Assembly: GCA_025846845.1 (NCBI GenBank) | Contig: JAOYTL010000001.1 | Coordinates: 744,001-808,000, forward strand | DNA: 64,000 nt | From: Alloboseaceae bacterium BT-24-1 | GTDB taxonomy: Bacteria > Pseudomonadota > Alphaproteobacteria > Rhizobiales > Beijerinckiaceae | Reading direction: 5' to 3' | Shown here: in pieces, positions 17,430 through 25,637 of the stretch | How positions within the stretch are numbered: the first letter of the stretch is position 1 | Layout: every line of letters starts with the position of its first letter | Made by a program: the position numbers and the translations under genes | The notes under the pieces: generated by a model | What the model was told of the DNA's origin: nothing | Databases searched by the model: none | What the model saw: the letters and a program-made list of their open reading frames with translations, nothing else

Positions 17430-17933
17430 TCAGGGGGTCTTGCCGTCGACGGAGCCGGTCAGCTCCCGCAGCAGCTTCTCGCGGGCCGCATCGTCCTCGA
17501 GCACGCTCTGGATGGCCTTGCGGAAGGCCGGAACGTTGCCGAGCGGGCCCTTCATCGCGACCAGCGCCTCGCGCAGCTCCATCAGCTTGCGCAGCTCGGG
17601 CACCTGCCGCGCCACCGCATCCGGCTCGAAATCCTTCAGCTTGCCGAAGGAGAGCGAGGCGCGGACATCGGGCGCATCGGCGCCGTCGTCGAGCTTGTTG
17701 GCGACTGCGACGTCGAGCTTGAGCTCGTGGCCTTTCAGCACATCGTCGAAATTGTCCTTGTTGATGTCGGCCAGCGCCCGTTCCTCGACCGGGCGGTCAT
17801 CGGCCCGGCCGGTGAAATCACCGACCATCAGCAGCTTGAGCGGCAGCTCGACCTCTTCCTTCACATTGCCGGTGCTCGGCTTGAACTTGATGTTGACGCG
17901 CTCCTTCGGAGCGACCGAGACTTCCTTCGACAT
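17430..17933 (-). CDS. tssB: TssB (VipA), small sheath subunit
   Basis: I chose the ATG at 17933 (167 residues beginning MSKEVSVAPKERVNIKFKP), because the frame further upstream is arginine- and serine-rich and overlaps tssA. The protein has the TssB core LPLKLLMVGDFTGRADDRPV and the usual length. It pairs with TssC to build the sheath. Confidence 0.96.
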   Translation of the reverse strand: MSKEVSVAPKERVNIKFKPSTGNVKEEVELPLKLLMVGDFTGRADDRPVEERALADINKDNFDDVLKGHELKLDVAVANKLDDGADAPDVRASLSFGKLKDFEPDAVARQVPELRKLMELREALVAMKGPLGNVPAFRKAIQSVLEDDAAREKLLRELTGSVDGKTP

Positions 17934-17979
17934 GACGATCTCCCCAGCGTGTTGAAATGCGGTCTTCAGGTGGAGCCGG

Positions 17980-19614
17980 TCACCGGAACAGGCGCGCGGC
18001 GGTTGCAAGGTCGAGGCGGACGAGGCGCTGGCGCGTCTCGTCGAGGCTGATGCGGCGCCGGTCCTCGGCGACGAGCCGGGCGGCATCGGCATGGGTGAGC
18101 GCCCGGAAGCGCAGCTCCGCCACCTGGGCGGCGAGCAGCGGCTCCCAGTTCTCGAGGTCGTATGTCTTGAGCAGGTTCTCGAGATGATCGAGCAACGGCA
18201 ATGCCGCGGCGATCAGACCGACATCGAGGCAGAAGCGGGCCTGGGCGATCTGGCGCAGCAGGCGGTTGCGTCCGCCGATCTCACCACGGGTCAGCGACGC
18301 CAGCAGGTCGATCGCTTCGGGCGCCTTGCCGGCCGCAATCAGCGCCCTCGCCTCGCCTAGCGCCCGGTCGAGCCCGTCGGCGCCGCCTGAAGCAGCGCCA
18401 CCGCCGCCGCCGTTCTCCTCGATCCAGTCCCGGGTCGCGGGATCGACGAAGGGCTTGCCGTCGCCGAAGCTGAAATTCATCAGCTCGGGAAAGCGGCGGA
18501 ACAGCATGTTCATTGCGCCGCCGACGGCAGCGCCGGCATCGGCATGGTCCGGCCCCATGGACTTCAGGATCTCGGCGGTAAGGCGGTGCCCCTCGAACCA
18601 GAACGGGGCCGTCCAGACCAGCTCGTTCAGCGTCTTGAGCGCCTCCTGGTTCTGCCCCGCCTGGCGCTGCGCCTGGATGGCGGCGGCCTCTTCGACCGGG
18701 GGCATGGCGCCGCTGCGGCCGCCCTCGTTCGGCGGCAATTGCCGGATGCGCCACCAGGAGGCGACGCGCGACAGCAGATAGGCGCGCGCATCGGCGGTGC
18801 TGCGGCCGATCAGCCCGGCAGAGAGGGTGCGCAGCGTCTCGGGCAAGGTCTCGATCGTCGAGAGGTCGAGTGCCGATGGCGGAGCCGGCGCGGGAGCTGC
18901 GGCTGACACGGGAGCCTGCGTTGCGGCCGGAGCCACCACCGGCGCAGGCGCCACGGCAGCGCGCGTCGCGGCCTGCGCCTCCTGTTCGGCCCGGGCTGCA
19001 GCTTCGGTCTCGATGTCCTTGCGCTTCTGCTCCGCCTCCGCCAGGGCACGGCGGGCAGTGTCGCGATGCGGCCTCAGCGCGCGTACCAGATCGCCGAGCG
19101 CAACCTGTTCCTTGCGCAGTTTCTCGCCGGCGAGCGTATCGATCTCGGTCAGCGCGTCATAGGCATAGAGTACCGCCGGCCAGTCGCCTTCGGAGGCCTC
19201 GCCCTCGCACAGCGGGGCGGTGCGGCCGACCAGCCATTCCAGCGCGCCGACACGGGCCCGCTCACGCGCGACCGGCGGCTGCATGCCGTCCCAATGATTG
19301 GCGATCATCTCGCGCAGGACACCGAGCCCGACGGCGAGACCCTGAAAGCGCTCCTCGCGACAGAGCGCATGCGCCAGCCAGGCGCCGACCAGAAGATCCT
19401 TGCCACGGGTCTCCAGCACGACCGTCGACAGCCTTGCGACCTCGCGCCAGTTCACCGCGAGCGGGCCATCGGTCTCGAGCTTGCGGACCTCGGCCTCCAG
19501 CTCCTCGAATTCGATCGAGCTGCGCGGCTCGGAGCCGGCAGGCGCCGCCTCGGACACGGGCGATGCACCGCTCGCGATACGCGGATCGAAAAAGGTGGAA
19601 CTGGACTCGGACAT
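17980..19614 (-). CDS. tssA: TssA (ImpA), T6SS baseplate and sheath-assembly protein
   Basis: The 544-residue protein has an ImpA N-terminal domain (about 30-170, with KDLLVGAWLAHALCRE and HWDGMQP), an Ala/Pro-rich linker near 200-245, and a long C-terminal part of the size seen in large TssA proteins. TssA primes baseplate assembly and sheath polymerisation. It is the first gene of the T6SS operon here, with a 167-base upstream gap, so its promoter probably drives tssABCEFG. Confidence 0.9.
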   Translation of the reverse strand: MSESSSTFFDPRIASGASPVSEAAPAGSEPRSSIEFEELEAEVRKLETDGPLAVNWREVARLSTVVLETRGKDLLVGAWLAHALCREERFQGLAVGLGVLREMIANHWDGMQPPVARERARVGALEWLVGRTAPLCEGEASEGDWPAVLYAYDALTEIDTLAGEKLRKEQVALGDLVRALRPHRDTARRALAEAEQKRKDIETEAAARAEQEAQAATRAAVAPAPVVAPAATQAPVSAAAPAPAPPSALDLSTIETLPETLRTLSAGLIGRSTADARAYLLSRVASWWRIRQLPPNEGGRSGAMPPVEEAAAIQAQRQAGQNQEALKTLNELVWTAPFWFEGHRLTAEILKSMGPDHADAGAAVGGAMNMLFRRFPELMNFSFGDGKPFVDPATRDWIEENGGGGGAASGGADGLDRALGEARALIAAGKAPEAIDLLASLTRGEIGGRNRLLRQIAQARFCLDVGLIAAALPLLDHLENLLKTYDLENWEPLLAAQVAELRFRALTHADAARLVAEDRRRISLDETRQRLVRLDLATAARLFR

Positions 19615-19702
19615 CGACGCTCGCAGCGGCGACCATTGTGTATTTGGCCCCGGTGACGTTGATGACGCCCGTTATTGAAGCTTCGATGACTTTGATATGA
19701 CC

Positions 19703-19717
19703 GAGCGATTATCGCTC
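19703..19717. promoter_or_regulatory. Perfect inverted repeat upstream of tssA
   Basis: GAGCGAT and ATCGCTC flank a single T, forming a 15-base inverted repeat 89-103 bases upstream of the tssA start. The surrounding bases (19660-19780) are less GC-rich than the genes, which fits a promoter region. It may be an operator controlling the main T6SS operon. It lies 65 bases past the stop of the SpoIIE-type gene but has no T-tract, so a terminator is less likely. Confidence 0.4.
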
Positions 19718-19781
19718 ACGTAACTGGTCAATCGGATCACATCAGCTTGTGGAGATGGACGAATACGAAGCTGGCTCAGTA

Positions 19782-21443
19782 TTAGATGGTCTTCATCGCC
19801 CACCCGCCGCCGACGTCTTCCGCCCGTTTGATGGTTTCGAGTTCGATCAGCTCCGGCGAGCCTTTATAGCGGACGACCAGATAGGTGATGTCGTCATGTT
19901 GCGGGGCATCGCCGACGAAGCGGCTCACGGCATCGGTGACGCTCGAGACCACGATGTCGAGCGAGTGGCGATGGCTCTCGCTCAGCGAGGCGACCAGGCG
20001 ATCGACGGTGAATTCACGACCCTGCGTATCCATCGCCTCGGAGATTCCGTCGGTGTAGAGAAAGAGCGTGTCGCCCTTCTCCAGCACAAGGCTGCCCTGC
20101 TCGTAGGAAAGGCCGGGCATGATGCCCATGGCGATGCCGCCGGTAACAGGCAGTTCGGTGACCTCGCCGCCCTCGCGCACGACGATCGGCGGATTGTGCC
20201 CGCCATTGGCGTAGCTCAGTTCGCCTGTCCGCAGGTTGAGGATGCCGTAGAAGACCGTGACGAACATATCGAGCGGGTTCTGCTCGCACAGGATCGAATT
20301 GGTCTCGGCGAGACACTCGCCGGCGGAACGGCGCTCGCGCGCGCTCGCCTGCAGCACCGTGCGGGAGATCGCCATGAAGAAGGCCGCCGGCACGCCCTTG
20401 CCGGAGACATCAGCGATCACGAGGCCGATCTCATCCTCGCCGATCACGAAGAAATCGTAGAAGTCGCCACCGAGCTCGCGCGCCGGCCGCATGATCGCCC
20501 GGCCGGAATAGCTCGGATGCTTCGGCATGCGCTGCGGCAGCATCGCACCCTGCAGCGAGCGGGCGATGTCGAGCTCGGTCTCCATCCGCTTGTGTTGTTT
20601 TTCGAGCAGTTCGTTCTTGGTTTCGAGATCGCGCGTGCGCTCGTGCACGAGCCCTTCGAGTTCCTCCTCGCGCCGCTGCACGTCGACTGCCATCTTCTGG
20701 AAAACGCGCGCGAGCGAGCCGAGCTCGTTGCGCTGGCCGGCGACAGCCTCGATCGAGCTCGGCTCGAACTTGCGGCGCTCGACATCGCGCGCGGCGAAGG
20801 TCAGAGCCGCGATCGGCGTGGCGATCTGGCGCGCGACCAGGAAGGCGATGACGATCAGGAACGGCACCGCCGCCGCCACCGCGATCGCGACGAGCGTGGT
20901 CGTGCGTTGCGTCTCTTCGAGCGCATTCAGCTCCTGATCGGCGAGCCGGTCGAGGAAGGCGGTCAGCGTCGACAACGCCTCGCGCATCGCCGCTTCGTTG
21001 CGGCCATCCTCCTCATAGAGCCGCGCGGCCTTCTCCGCATCGCCGGCCTTCCAGGATTCGAAGATCTCGGTCGCGACCCGGCGCGACTGGTCGAGTGCGG
21101 CGATGAAGGCGGTGACCGCTTCGCGAACCCCTTCATTGGTGATCGAACGGAACACGTCGATGCTGGTGTCGGCGAGCTTCTGGTCGATGACGTTGAACGC
21201 CGCGTCGGCCCCGGCGATCTCGTCCTTGCTGGTATTCGCGTTGACGCCGCGAACGAAAGTCCGGCTCTGCTCGAACAGCACGACCAGGGTCGAGACGTTC
21301 TTGTTGACGAGCAGCGCATTGTTGAAGATCGAATGGCTGGCGCTCGACATGGCCGCGACGCCATAGACCGCCGCGGCGGCGACGATCGCCGCGATCAGGA
21401 TGCCGAGTGCGGCGAGCCCGTACAGTTTGCGTTTGACGGTCAT
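19782..21443 (-). CDS. Membrane-bound HAMP/SpoIIE-type Ser/Thr phosphatase
   Basis: I chose the ATG at 21443, giving 553 residues. Membrane helices at 9-31 and 183-204 enclose a mostly helical periplasmic sensor region. A HAMP domain (about 205-258) and coiled coil (255-290) follow, then a SpoIIE/PP2C-like domain (about 300-540) with GGDFYD at 325-330 and DVSGKG at 345-350. Such RsbU-like proteins dephosphorylate anti-sigma antagonists or other phosphoproteins in response to outside signals. It lies immediately upstream of tssA on the same strand, so a role in T6SS control is possible but inferred. No anti-sigma or STAS partner gene is nearby. Confidence 0.9.
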   Translation of the reverse strand: MTVKRKLYGLAALGILIAAIVAAAAVYGVAAMSSASHSIFNNALLVNKNVSTLVVLFEQSRTFVRGVNANTSKDEIAGADAAFNVIDQKLADTSIDVFRSITNEGVREAVTAFIAALDQSRRVATEIFESWKAGDAEKAARLYEEDGRNEAAMREALSTLTAFLDRLADQELNALEETQRTTTLVAIAVAAAVPFLIVIAFLVARQIATPIAALTFAARDVERRKFEPSSIEAVAGQRNELGSLARVFQKMAVDVQRREEELEGLVHERTRDLETKNELLEKQHKRMETELDIARSLQGAMLPQRMPKHPSYSGRAIMRPARELGGDFYDFFVIGEDEIGLVIADVSGKGVPAAFFMAISRTVLQASARERRSAGECLAETNSILCEQNPLDMFVTVFYGILNLRTGELSYANGGHNPPIVVREGGEVTELPVTGGIAMGIMPGLSYEQGSLVLEKGDTLFLYTDGISEAMDTQGREFTVDRLVASLSESHRHSLDIVVSSVTDAVSRFVGDAPQHDDITYLVVRYKGSPELIELETIKRAEDVGGGWAMKTI

Positions 21444-21577
21444 TTTCAACGCTCGGGCCTCATGCCGCTGGCCGGGACACGGAAAGATGGCGCATCGCCG
21501 CCTCGGCACCCGGTCCTGACGACGCATCGGAGCATGTGCATGTGACAGTTGCGCGCCAGCTGCGACAGGCGGCCGGG

Positions 21578-21901
21578 CTACTCGACGTCGATCGTCATCC
21601 GCATCGCGGGATGGATGGCGCAGCGAACGTCGACCTTGCCAGCCTTCGGAAAGGCCACCCGGGTGCTGGCGCCCGGGCGCTGCGCTTTAAGATCGAAGCT
21701 GTTCGTGGCGCTCTCGGAGAAGACATTGTGGGTGCCGCTGTCGTCGTTGACGAAGACGACCTCATCGCCGGCCTTGATCGCCAGCGTGCGCGGGTTGAAC
21801 TGCTGACCCTTCTGCGTGACCCGGAACTCGGTTGCTCCAGCGAATGACGGCATGGCTCCAGCACAAGTTACTGCCAGGAGAATTGCGGGAAAGCGCTTCA
21901 T
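21578..21901 (-). CDS. Periplasmic cupredoxin (plastocyanin-like)
   Basis: This 107-residue protein has a signal peptide ending near AGATEF and a single cupredoxin domain. Likely type 1 copper ligands are visible: His in GTHNVFS, then Cys, His and Met in VRCAIHPAMRM. It is probably a soluble electron carrier for the neighbouring peroxidase or cytochrome. Its ATG overlaps the peroxidase stop by 4 bases (ATGA), which links the two functionally. Confidence 0.88.
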   Translation of the reverse strand: MKRFPAILLAVTCAGAMPSFAGATEFRVTQKGQQFNPRTLAIKAGDEVVFVNDDSGTHNVFSESATNSFDLKAQRPGASTRVAFPKAGKVDVRCAIHPAMRMTIDVE

Positions 21902-23088
21902 TGGGGACTGGCCTCCGGATCGGAATTGGTCTGGGTGGCGGGCGTTGCGGGGCCCGAAAGCGAGCGCATGAAGGCGACGAGGTCGCTCTTCTCCTGTGCG
22001 GCGAGCCCGAGCGGGAACATGTCGGGCGACAGGCTCGGGCGGCGCGCGCCGCCGCGATCGTAATGCTCGATCACTGCCTCCAGCGTGCCGATCGAGCCGT
22101 CGTGCATATAGGGCGCGCGCTCGGCGACACCGCGCAATGTCGGCGTCTTGAAGGCGAAGGCGAGGCTTTCGATCTGCGGCTTGATCCGGCCGCGCCCGCG
22201 ATCACTGGTATCCTTCAAGCCGATGTCGCGGAAGCCCTCGTCGGTGAAGCGCCAGCCGGAATGGCAGGCGACACAATTGGCCTTGCCGTTGAACAGCTTG
22301 AAGCCACGCAACTCCGCCGGCGTCAGCGCTCGGTCATCGCCTTTGACCCAGCGATCGAAGCGGGTCGGCGGCGAGCGCAGGGTGTTCATATAGCCTGCCA
22401 GCGCATCGGAAACCGTCTCGGGTGTCGGGCCGACATTGGGGTAGACGCGCTGGAAATCGGCCGAGAACTCCGGCGAGAAGGCGAGACGCTGCACCATGGC
22501 ATCGAGCGACAGGCCCATGATGTCAGGCGAGGCGATCGGCCCGCTGACCATGCCAGCGAGCGAATCCTGCCTGCCATCCCAGAGGAAGGCGCTGGCCCAG
22601 GCCATGTCGTAGAGCGTCTGCGAGCGCCGCGACATCGGCCGGCCATTATCGGCGACCGGCTTCGCCTTGCGATCGGCCCAGGCGGCGTTCGGCAGATGGC
22701 AGCTGACGCAGGCGATGCGGCGATTGCCCGAGAGCTCGGTGCTGTCGAAGAGCTTCTTGCCGAGCGCGATGACGGGAGCCGACGCAAGCGCTCCTGCAGG
22801 CAACTCGGCCGGCCGGCGATAGCTGGAGCGCAGGCTGGCAGTGTCGATCGGGCGAGCGGCCGCCCTGGCCTTCTGTTCGGCCTGCTCGGAGGTGAGGGGC
22901 GCGCCGTCGCCATCGAGGCTTGCCGGACTCTCGAGCAGCGGCTCGATGGTGGAGCAGCCGGCGAGCAGCGCCATCGCGACACCGGCGAGCAGCCGCCAGC
23001 CACGCAGGCGCGGCGACGGCTCCGCCATGCCGGCCATCGGCCGGGCGATCGTTCGACCCGTTGATTTGCCGCTATGCCAGGCTGCCAT
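21898..23088 (-). CDS. Di-heme cytochrome c peroxidase / MauG-family lipoprotein
   Basis: The 396-residue protein has two heme-binding motifs, CVSCH (127-131) and CVACH (272-276), in the arrangement of bacterial di-heme peroxidases and MauG. A signal ending in lipobox LLAGC (Cys45) predicts a lipid anchor. It may reduce peroxide using electrons from the adjacent cupredoxin, or oxidise another protein as MauG does. The ATG at 23088 overlaps the upstream gene by 17 bases; starts at 23037 or 23028 would give a shorter signal. The exact substrate cannot be told from sequence. Confidence 0.85.
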   Translation of the reverse strand: MAAWHSGKSTGRTIARPMAGMAEPSPRLRGWRLLAGVAMALLAGCSTIEPLLESPASLDGDGAPLTSEQAEQKARAAARPIDTASLRSSYRRPAELPAGALASAPVIALGKKLFDSTELSGNRRIACVSCHLPNAAWADRKAKPVADNGRPMSRRSQTLYDMAWASAFLWDGRQDSLAGMVSGPIASPDIMGLSLDAMVQRLAFSPEFSADFQRVYPNVGPTPETVSDALAGYMNTLRSPPTRFDRWVKGDDRALTPAELRGFKLFNGKANCVACHSGWRFTDEGFRDIGLKDTSDRGRGRIKPQIESLAFAFKTPTLRGVAERAPYMHDGSIGTLEAVIEHYDRGGARRPSLSPDMFPLGLAAQEKSDLVAFMRSLSGPATPATQTNSDPEASPQ

Positions 23089-24166
23089 AGGCCAGACCGT
23101 GCGCGCCGTAATACATCAGGAAGAAGAGCAGGAGGACGCCGACATAGGTCGCGGCCTGTTCCAGCCCGCCGATCCGGTAGGAGCGGATGCCACTCTGCAC
23201 CGCACGATTGACGACCGTGTTGCCCTCGATCACGGCGATGCCGAGCGAGGCGATGATCATCAAATGGCCGACGGCATCGACCTTGCCGAAGTCGATGACG
23301 GCGGCAATGAAGATGCCGAGTAGCATTGCGGCGACCAGGCGCTGGCTGAGCATGCCGAACAGGAGCAGGAAGGCGGCGACGAACTCTACGAAGCCCGCCA
23401 GCATGACATAGGTGTGATGGTTGATGCCGAGCGTGATGCGCTCGTGCTGGGCGAGCAGTGGCAGCGTCCACGACGCATAGGCCCATTTCTCCACCGAAGC
23501 CCAGAGCAGCGTCTGCGCCATGGCGACGTAGAGGATCGACAGGGCGTAGGGCTTGAGCCGGGCCAGCCGCAGCGAATGGATGACCAGATAGGCGGCGATA
23601 CCGAGAAAGAGCGGATAATCCATCAGGTGGAAAGCGCCGTACTGGGCGACCGCGAGGCCGTAGAGCACGACGATCCCAAAGCCGGCGATGAAGGTCGTCC
23701 GCCACCAGATCGTGCAGAAGGCCAGGAAGAGCTGGAACCAGGAGACAGCCTGGCTGTCGGTCTTTAGTTCCGGCGTGAGCAGGATGCCGCCGAGCAGCCA
23801 CAAACAGAGCAGGAAGGCGCCGAGGCTGACGCGCATGATCCCAGGCGTGACGGCTTTCAGGGGCTCGAACATCGCGTCGACGGCATCCTCGACACCTCCA
23901 GCGCTCATCGCTCGGTCAGCGATGAAGACAATCGCGATCAAGAGGATCGACAGCGAAAGGGCGATTACGAACGGGACCGAGAATACGTCCCAGAGCGCAG
24001 CGGGCGGGACGGCGACGTTGTAGGGCGCGAACCATTTGACATGCGCTTCGGCCGCTCCGGTCGATCCGAAGAGGAACGCCGACGCCAAGAGGTATCCGGG
24101 CCGAACTGCGCGCTGCCGGAACCAGGCGCTCCAGGCGCATGTTGCTAGGGAGGAGGATCGCGTCAA
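23072..24166 (-). CDS. Multi-pass membrane protein with AHVKWF signature (DoxX-like)
   Basis: The predicted protein has about 364 residues, a cleavable signal ending in AEA, then HVKWFAPYNV and roughly eight or nine hydrophobic helices. The second half resembles DoxX-type proteins. I chose the TTG at 24166 because it overlaps the cytochrome stop as TTGA; longer GTG starts would overlap that gene by about 100 bases. It lies between a cytochrome c and a di-heme peroxidase, suggesting a membrane redox role. The conserved N-terminal HVKWF could hold a metal or heme, but that is speculation. Confidence 0.7.
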   Translation of the reverse strand: MTRSSSLATCAWSAWFRQRAVRPGYLLASAFLFGSTGAAEAHVKWFAPYNVAVPPAALWDVFSVPFVIALSLSILLIAIVFIADRAMSAGGVEDAVDAMFEPLKAVTPGIMRVSLGAFLLCLWLLGGILLTPELKTDSQAVSWFQLFLAFCTIWWRTTFIAGFGIVVLYGLAVAQYGAFHLMDYPLFLGIAAYLVIHSLRLARLKPYALSILYVAMAQTLLWASVEKWAYASWTLPLLAQHERITLGINHHTYVMLAGFVEFVAAFLLLFGMLSQRLVAAMLLGIFIAAVIDFGKVDAVGHLMIIASLGIAVIEGNTVVNRAVQSGIRSYRIGGLEQAATYVGVLLLFFLMYYGAHGLAYGSLA

Positions 24167-24753
24167 AGCCCGGCCTTCGCGGACACCTGCGCCCCGGCCG
24201 GTGTGCACACGGCCTGGAAGGTCCAGTCGGAGCCGGCGCGCCGCTGCAGTTCCTCGTCCGGCCACCAGGACATGGTGTACGCCAGCACGGAGACGATCTC
24301 CTGGTCGGAGAGGACGCCGCGGAAGGCGGGCATGGTCACGCGGCCATCGGCCGTGCGGGCCCCGGCGGCGACACGGAAGAACAGGTCCGCATCACTGTGA
24401 TTGGACGCATGGCCGCTCTCGTTCAGCGCCGGCGCCAAGCGCGTATCGCTGCGCCATCCGGCAGCGCCGCCAAGAAAGGCGCCGTGGCAGGCGCTGCAAT
24501 GCGTCCGGTACAGCCCGAAGCCCACTTCCCGCTCGGCATGGCTGACGGGCTGGGCAATCCGGAATTCGGCAGGGCGCAAGCTCTGCCGCAGCAAGAGCGA
24601 GCCTGCCGCAAACAGGCAGACGACCCCAGCCAGAACGAGAACGGCAGGCAGGAACGAGGTGAAAGCGCCTGTTCGGGACGACTCTGCGATCGGAGACGCC
24701 TCAGCCTCTCCGTTCAAGCGCAAAGGCGTCTCATCGCCCAGGACCTTCGTCAC
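24163..24753 (-). CDS. Membrane-anchored cytochrome c
   Basis: The 196-residue protein has one N-terminal membrane helix (about 34-57) and a periplasmic cytochrome c domain with heme motif CSACH (86-90) and a likely axial Met in VTMPAFRG. It starts with GTG after a GAGAG sequence. It is the first gene of the four-gene redox cluster and probably passes electrons between the membrane and the peroxidase or cupredoxin. An odd feature is the hydrophilic cytoplasmic tail of about 30 residues before the helix. Confidence 0.85.
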   Translation of the reverse strand: MTKVLGDETPLRLNGEAEASPIAESSRTGAFTSFLPAVLVLAGVVCLFAAGSLLLRQSLRPAEFRIAQPVSHAEREVGFGLYRTHCSACHGAFLGGAAGWRSDTRLAPALNESGHASNHSDADLFFRVAAGARTADGRVTMPAFRGVLSDQEIVSVLAYTMSWWPDEELQRRAGSDWTFQAVCTPAGAQVSAKAGL

Positions 24754-24810
24754 GGACGGTCTCTCGTCAGCGGCCAGGAATTCACGCCGGCAGCTCTAGA
24801 GCGGAATTCT

Positions 24811-24832
24811 GACAGTATTGTTTCAATATGTC
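24811..24832. promoter_or_regulatory. Inverted repeat in the divergent cytochrome / T6SS-cargo promoter region
   Basis: GACAGTATTG (24811-24820) and CAATATGTC (24824-24832) are inverted copies around TTT, with one extra G in the left arm. They lie in the 209-base gap between the redox cluster (minus) and the OmpA-led cargo operon (plus), in a stretch that is locally AT-rich. One regulator bound here could control both units. The ATG at 24828 inside the repeat is therefore unlikely to be a translation start. Confidence 0.4.
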
Positions 24833-24962
24833 GGCTAATTACTTACCTATACGCTTCTCCGAAGAAGTGCAGACCCGCTTCCGCAGCGCCCCCGATGACA
24901 GGCACCGTCATCGTCCTGTCGTCACCGGCATCGTGATCTGTCGCGTCGACACGGGGGGAACG

Positions 24963-25574
24963 ATGGCGACGAGCACCCAGGTCAGATCGAAATTCGTCCA
25001 GATTGGCCTCTACAGCGCCGCGATCATCGCGGTGCTCGTGGTGCTCGCCTTGCTGATACCCCTGCTACTGCCGACGCCCAAGCCAGCCCAGCCGGTCACG
25101 GCGCAGCCCGCCCCGGCGCCCGCACCACGCCCGGGCCAGCTCGAACGAATCCGGGCAGCACTGACGGAGGAGATCAAGGCCGGTTCGATCACGGTCGATC
25201 CATTCGGCAGCTGGGTCGCAATCCGGATCGGCAACCTCATCACCTTCGCTTCGGGCCAGGCGACAGCCTTGCCGGGCTTCGTGCCAGTGGCGCGCCGCAT
25301 CGCCGGCGTGATCGACGGCGAGCGCGGGCCGGTGCGCATCGTCGGGCATACCGACGACCAGGCAGTCACAGCCGGCGGCCCTTTCCGCGACAATCAGGCG
25401 CTCTCGGTCGCACGCGCCGAGGCCGTCGCGGCGCTGATCCGGCCCGCCCTGCGCAAGGGCGGTCGGCTTGCGGTCGATGGACGCGGCTCCTCCGAGGCGA
25501 TCGCCGATAATGGCAGCATCGAGGGCCGCGCCCGCAACCGGCGCGTCGAGATCCTGATCACCCGCGAACCCTGA
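24963..25574 (+). CDS. Detached OmpA-like peptidoglycan-binding protein of the T6SS (TssL C-terminal type)
   Basis: I chose the ATG at 24963, preceded by GGGGGGAA, giving 203 residues. There is one N-terminal membrane helix (about 14-36), a Pro/Ala linker, and an OmpA/MotB-type domain with GHTDD, NQALSVARAEAV and NRRVEILI. The pattern ITFASGQATALPGF before the domain closely resembles the OmpA extension of TssL proteins. TssL at 8332-9345 lacks this extension, so this is probably the same function on a separate chain, anchoring the membrane complex to peptidoglycan. It opens the plus-strand cargo operon. Confidence 0.8.
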   Translation: MATSTQVRSKFVQIGLYSAAIIAVLVVLALLIPLLLPTPKPAQPVTAQPAPAPAPRPGQLERIRAALTEEIKAGSITVDPFGSWVAIRIGNLITFASGQATALPGFVPVARRIAGVIDGERGPVRIVGHTDDQAVTAGGPFRDNQALSVARAEAVAALIRPALRKGGRLAVDGRGSSEAIADNGSIEGRARNRRVEILITREP

Positions 25575-25637
25575 GCAGCGTCGTCGTCCTGTCGTCTACC
25601 CGCCCTAGCGTCACCTGCGAGCCATCAAGACAGCAGC

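Noticed and set aside
24828..24962. Upstream extension of the OmpA-like protein starting at an ATG at 24828
   Set aside because: That ATG lies inside an inverted repeat, lacks a ribosome-binding site and adds a non-conserved basic segment. The ATG at 24963 has a strong site and starts just before the membrane helix.
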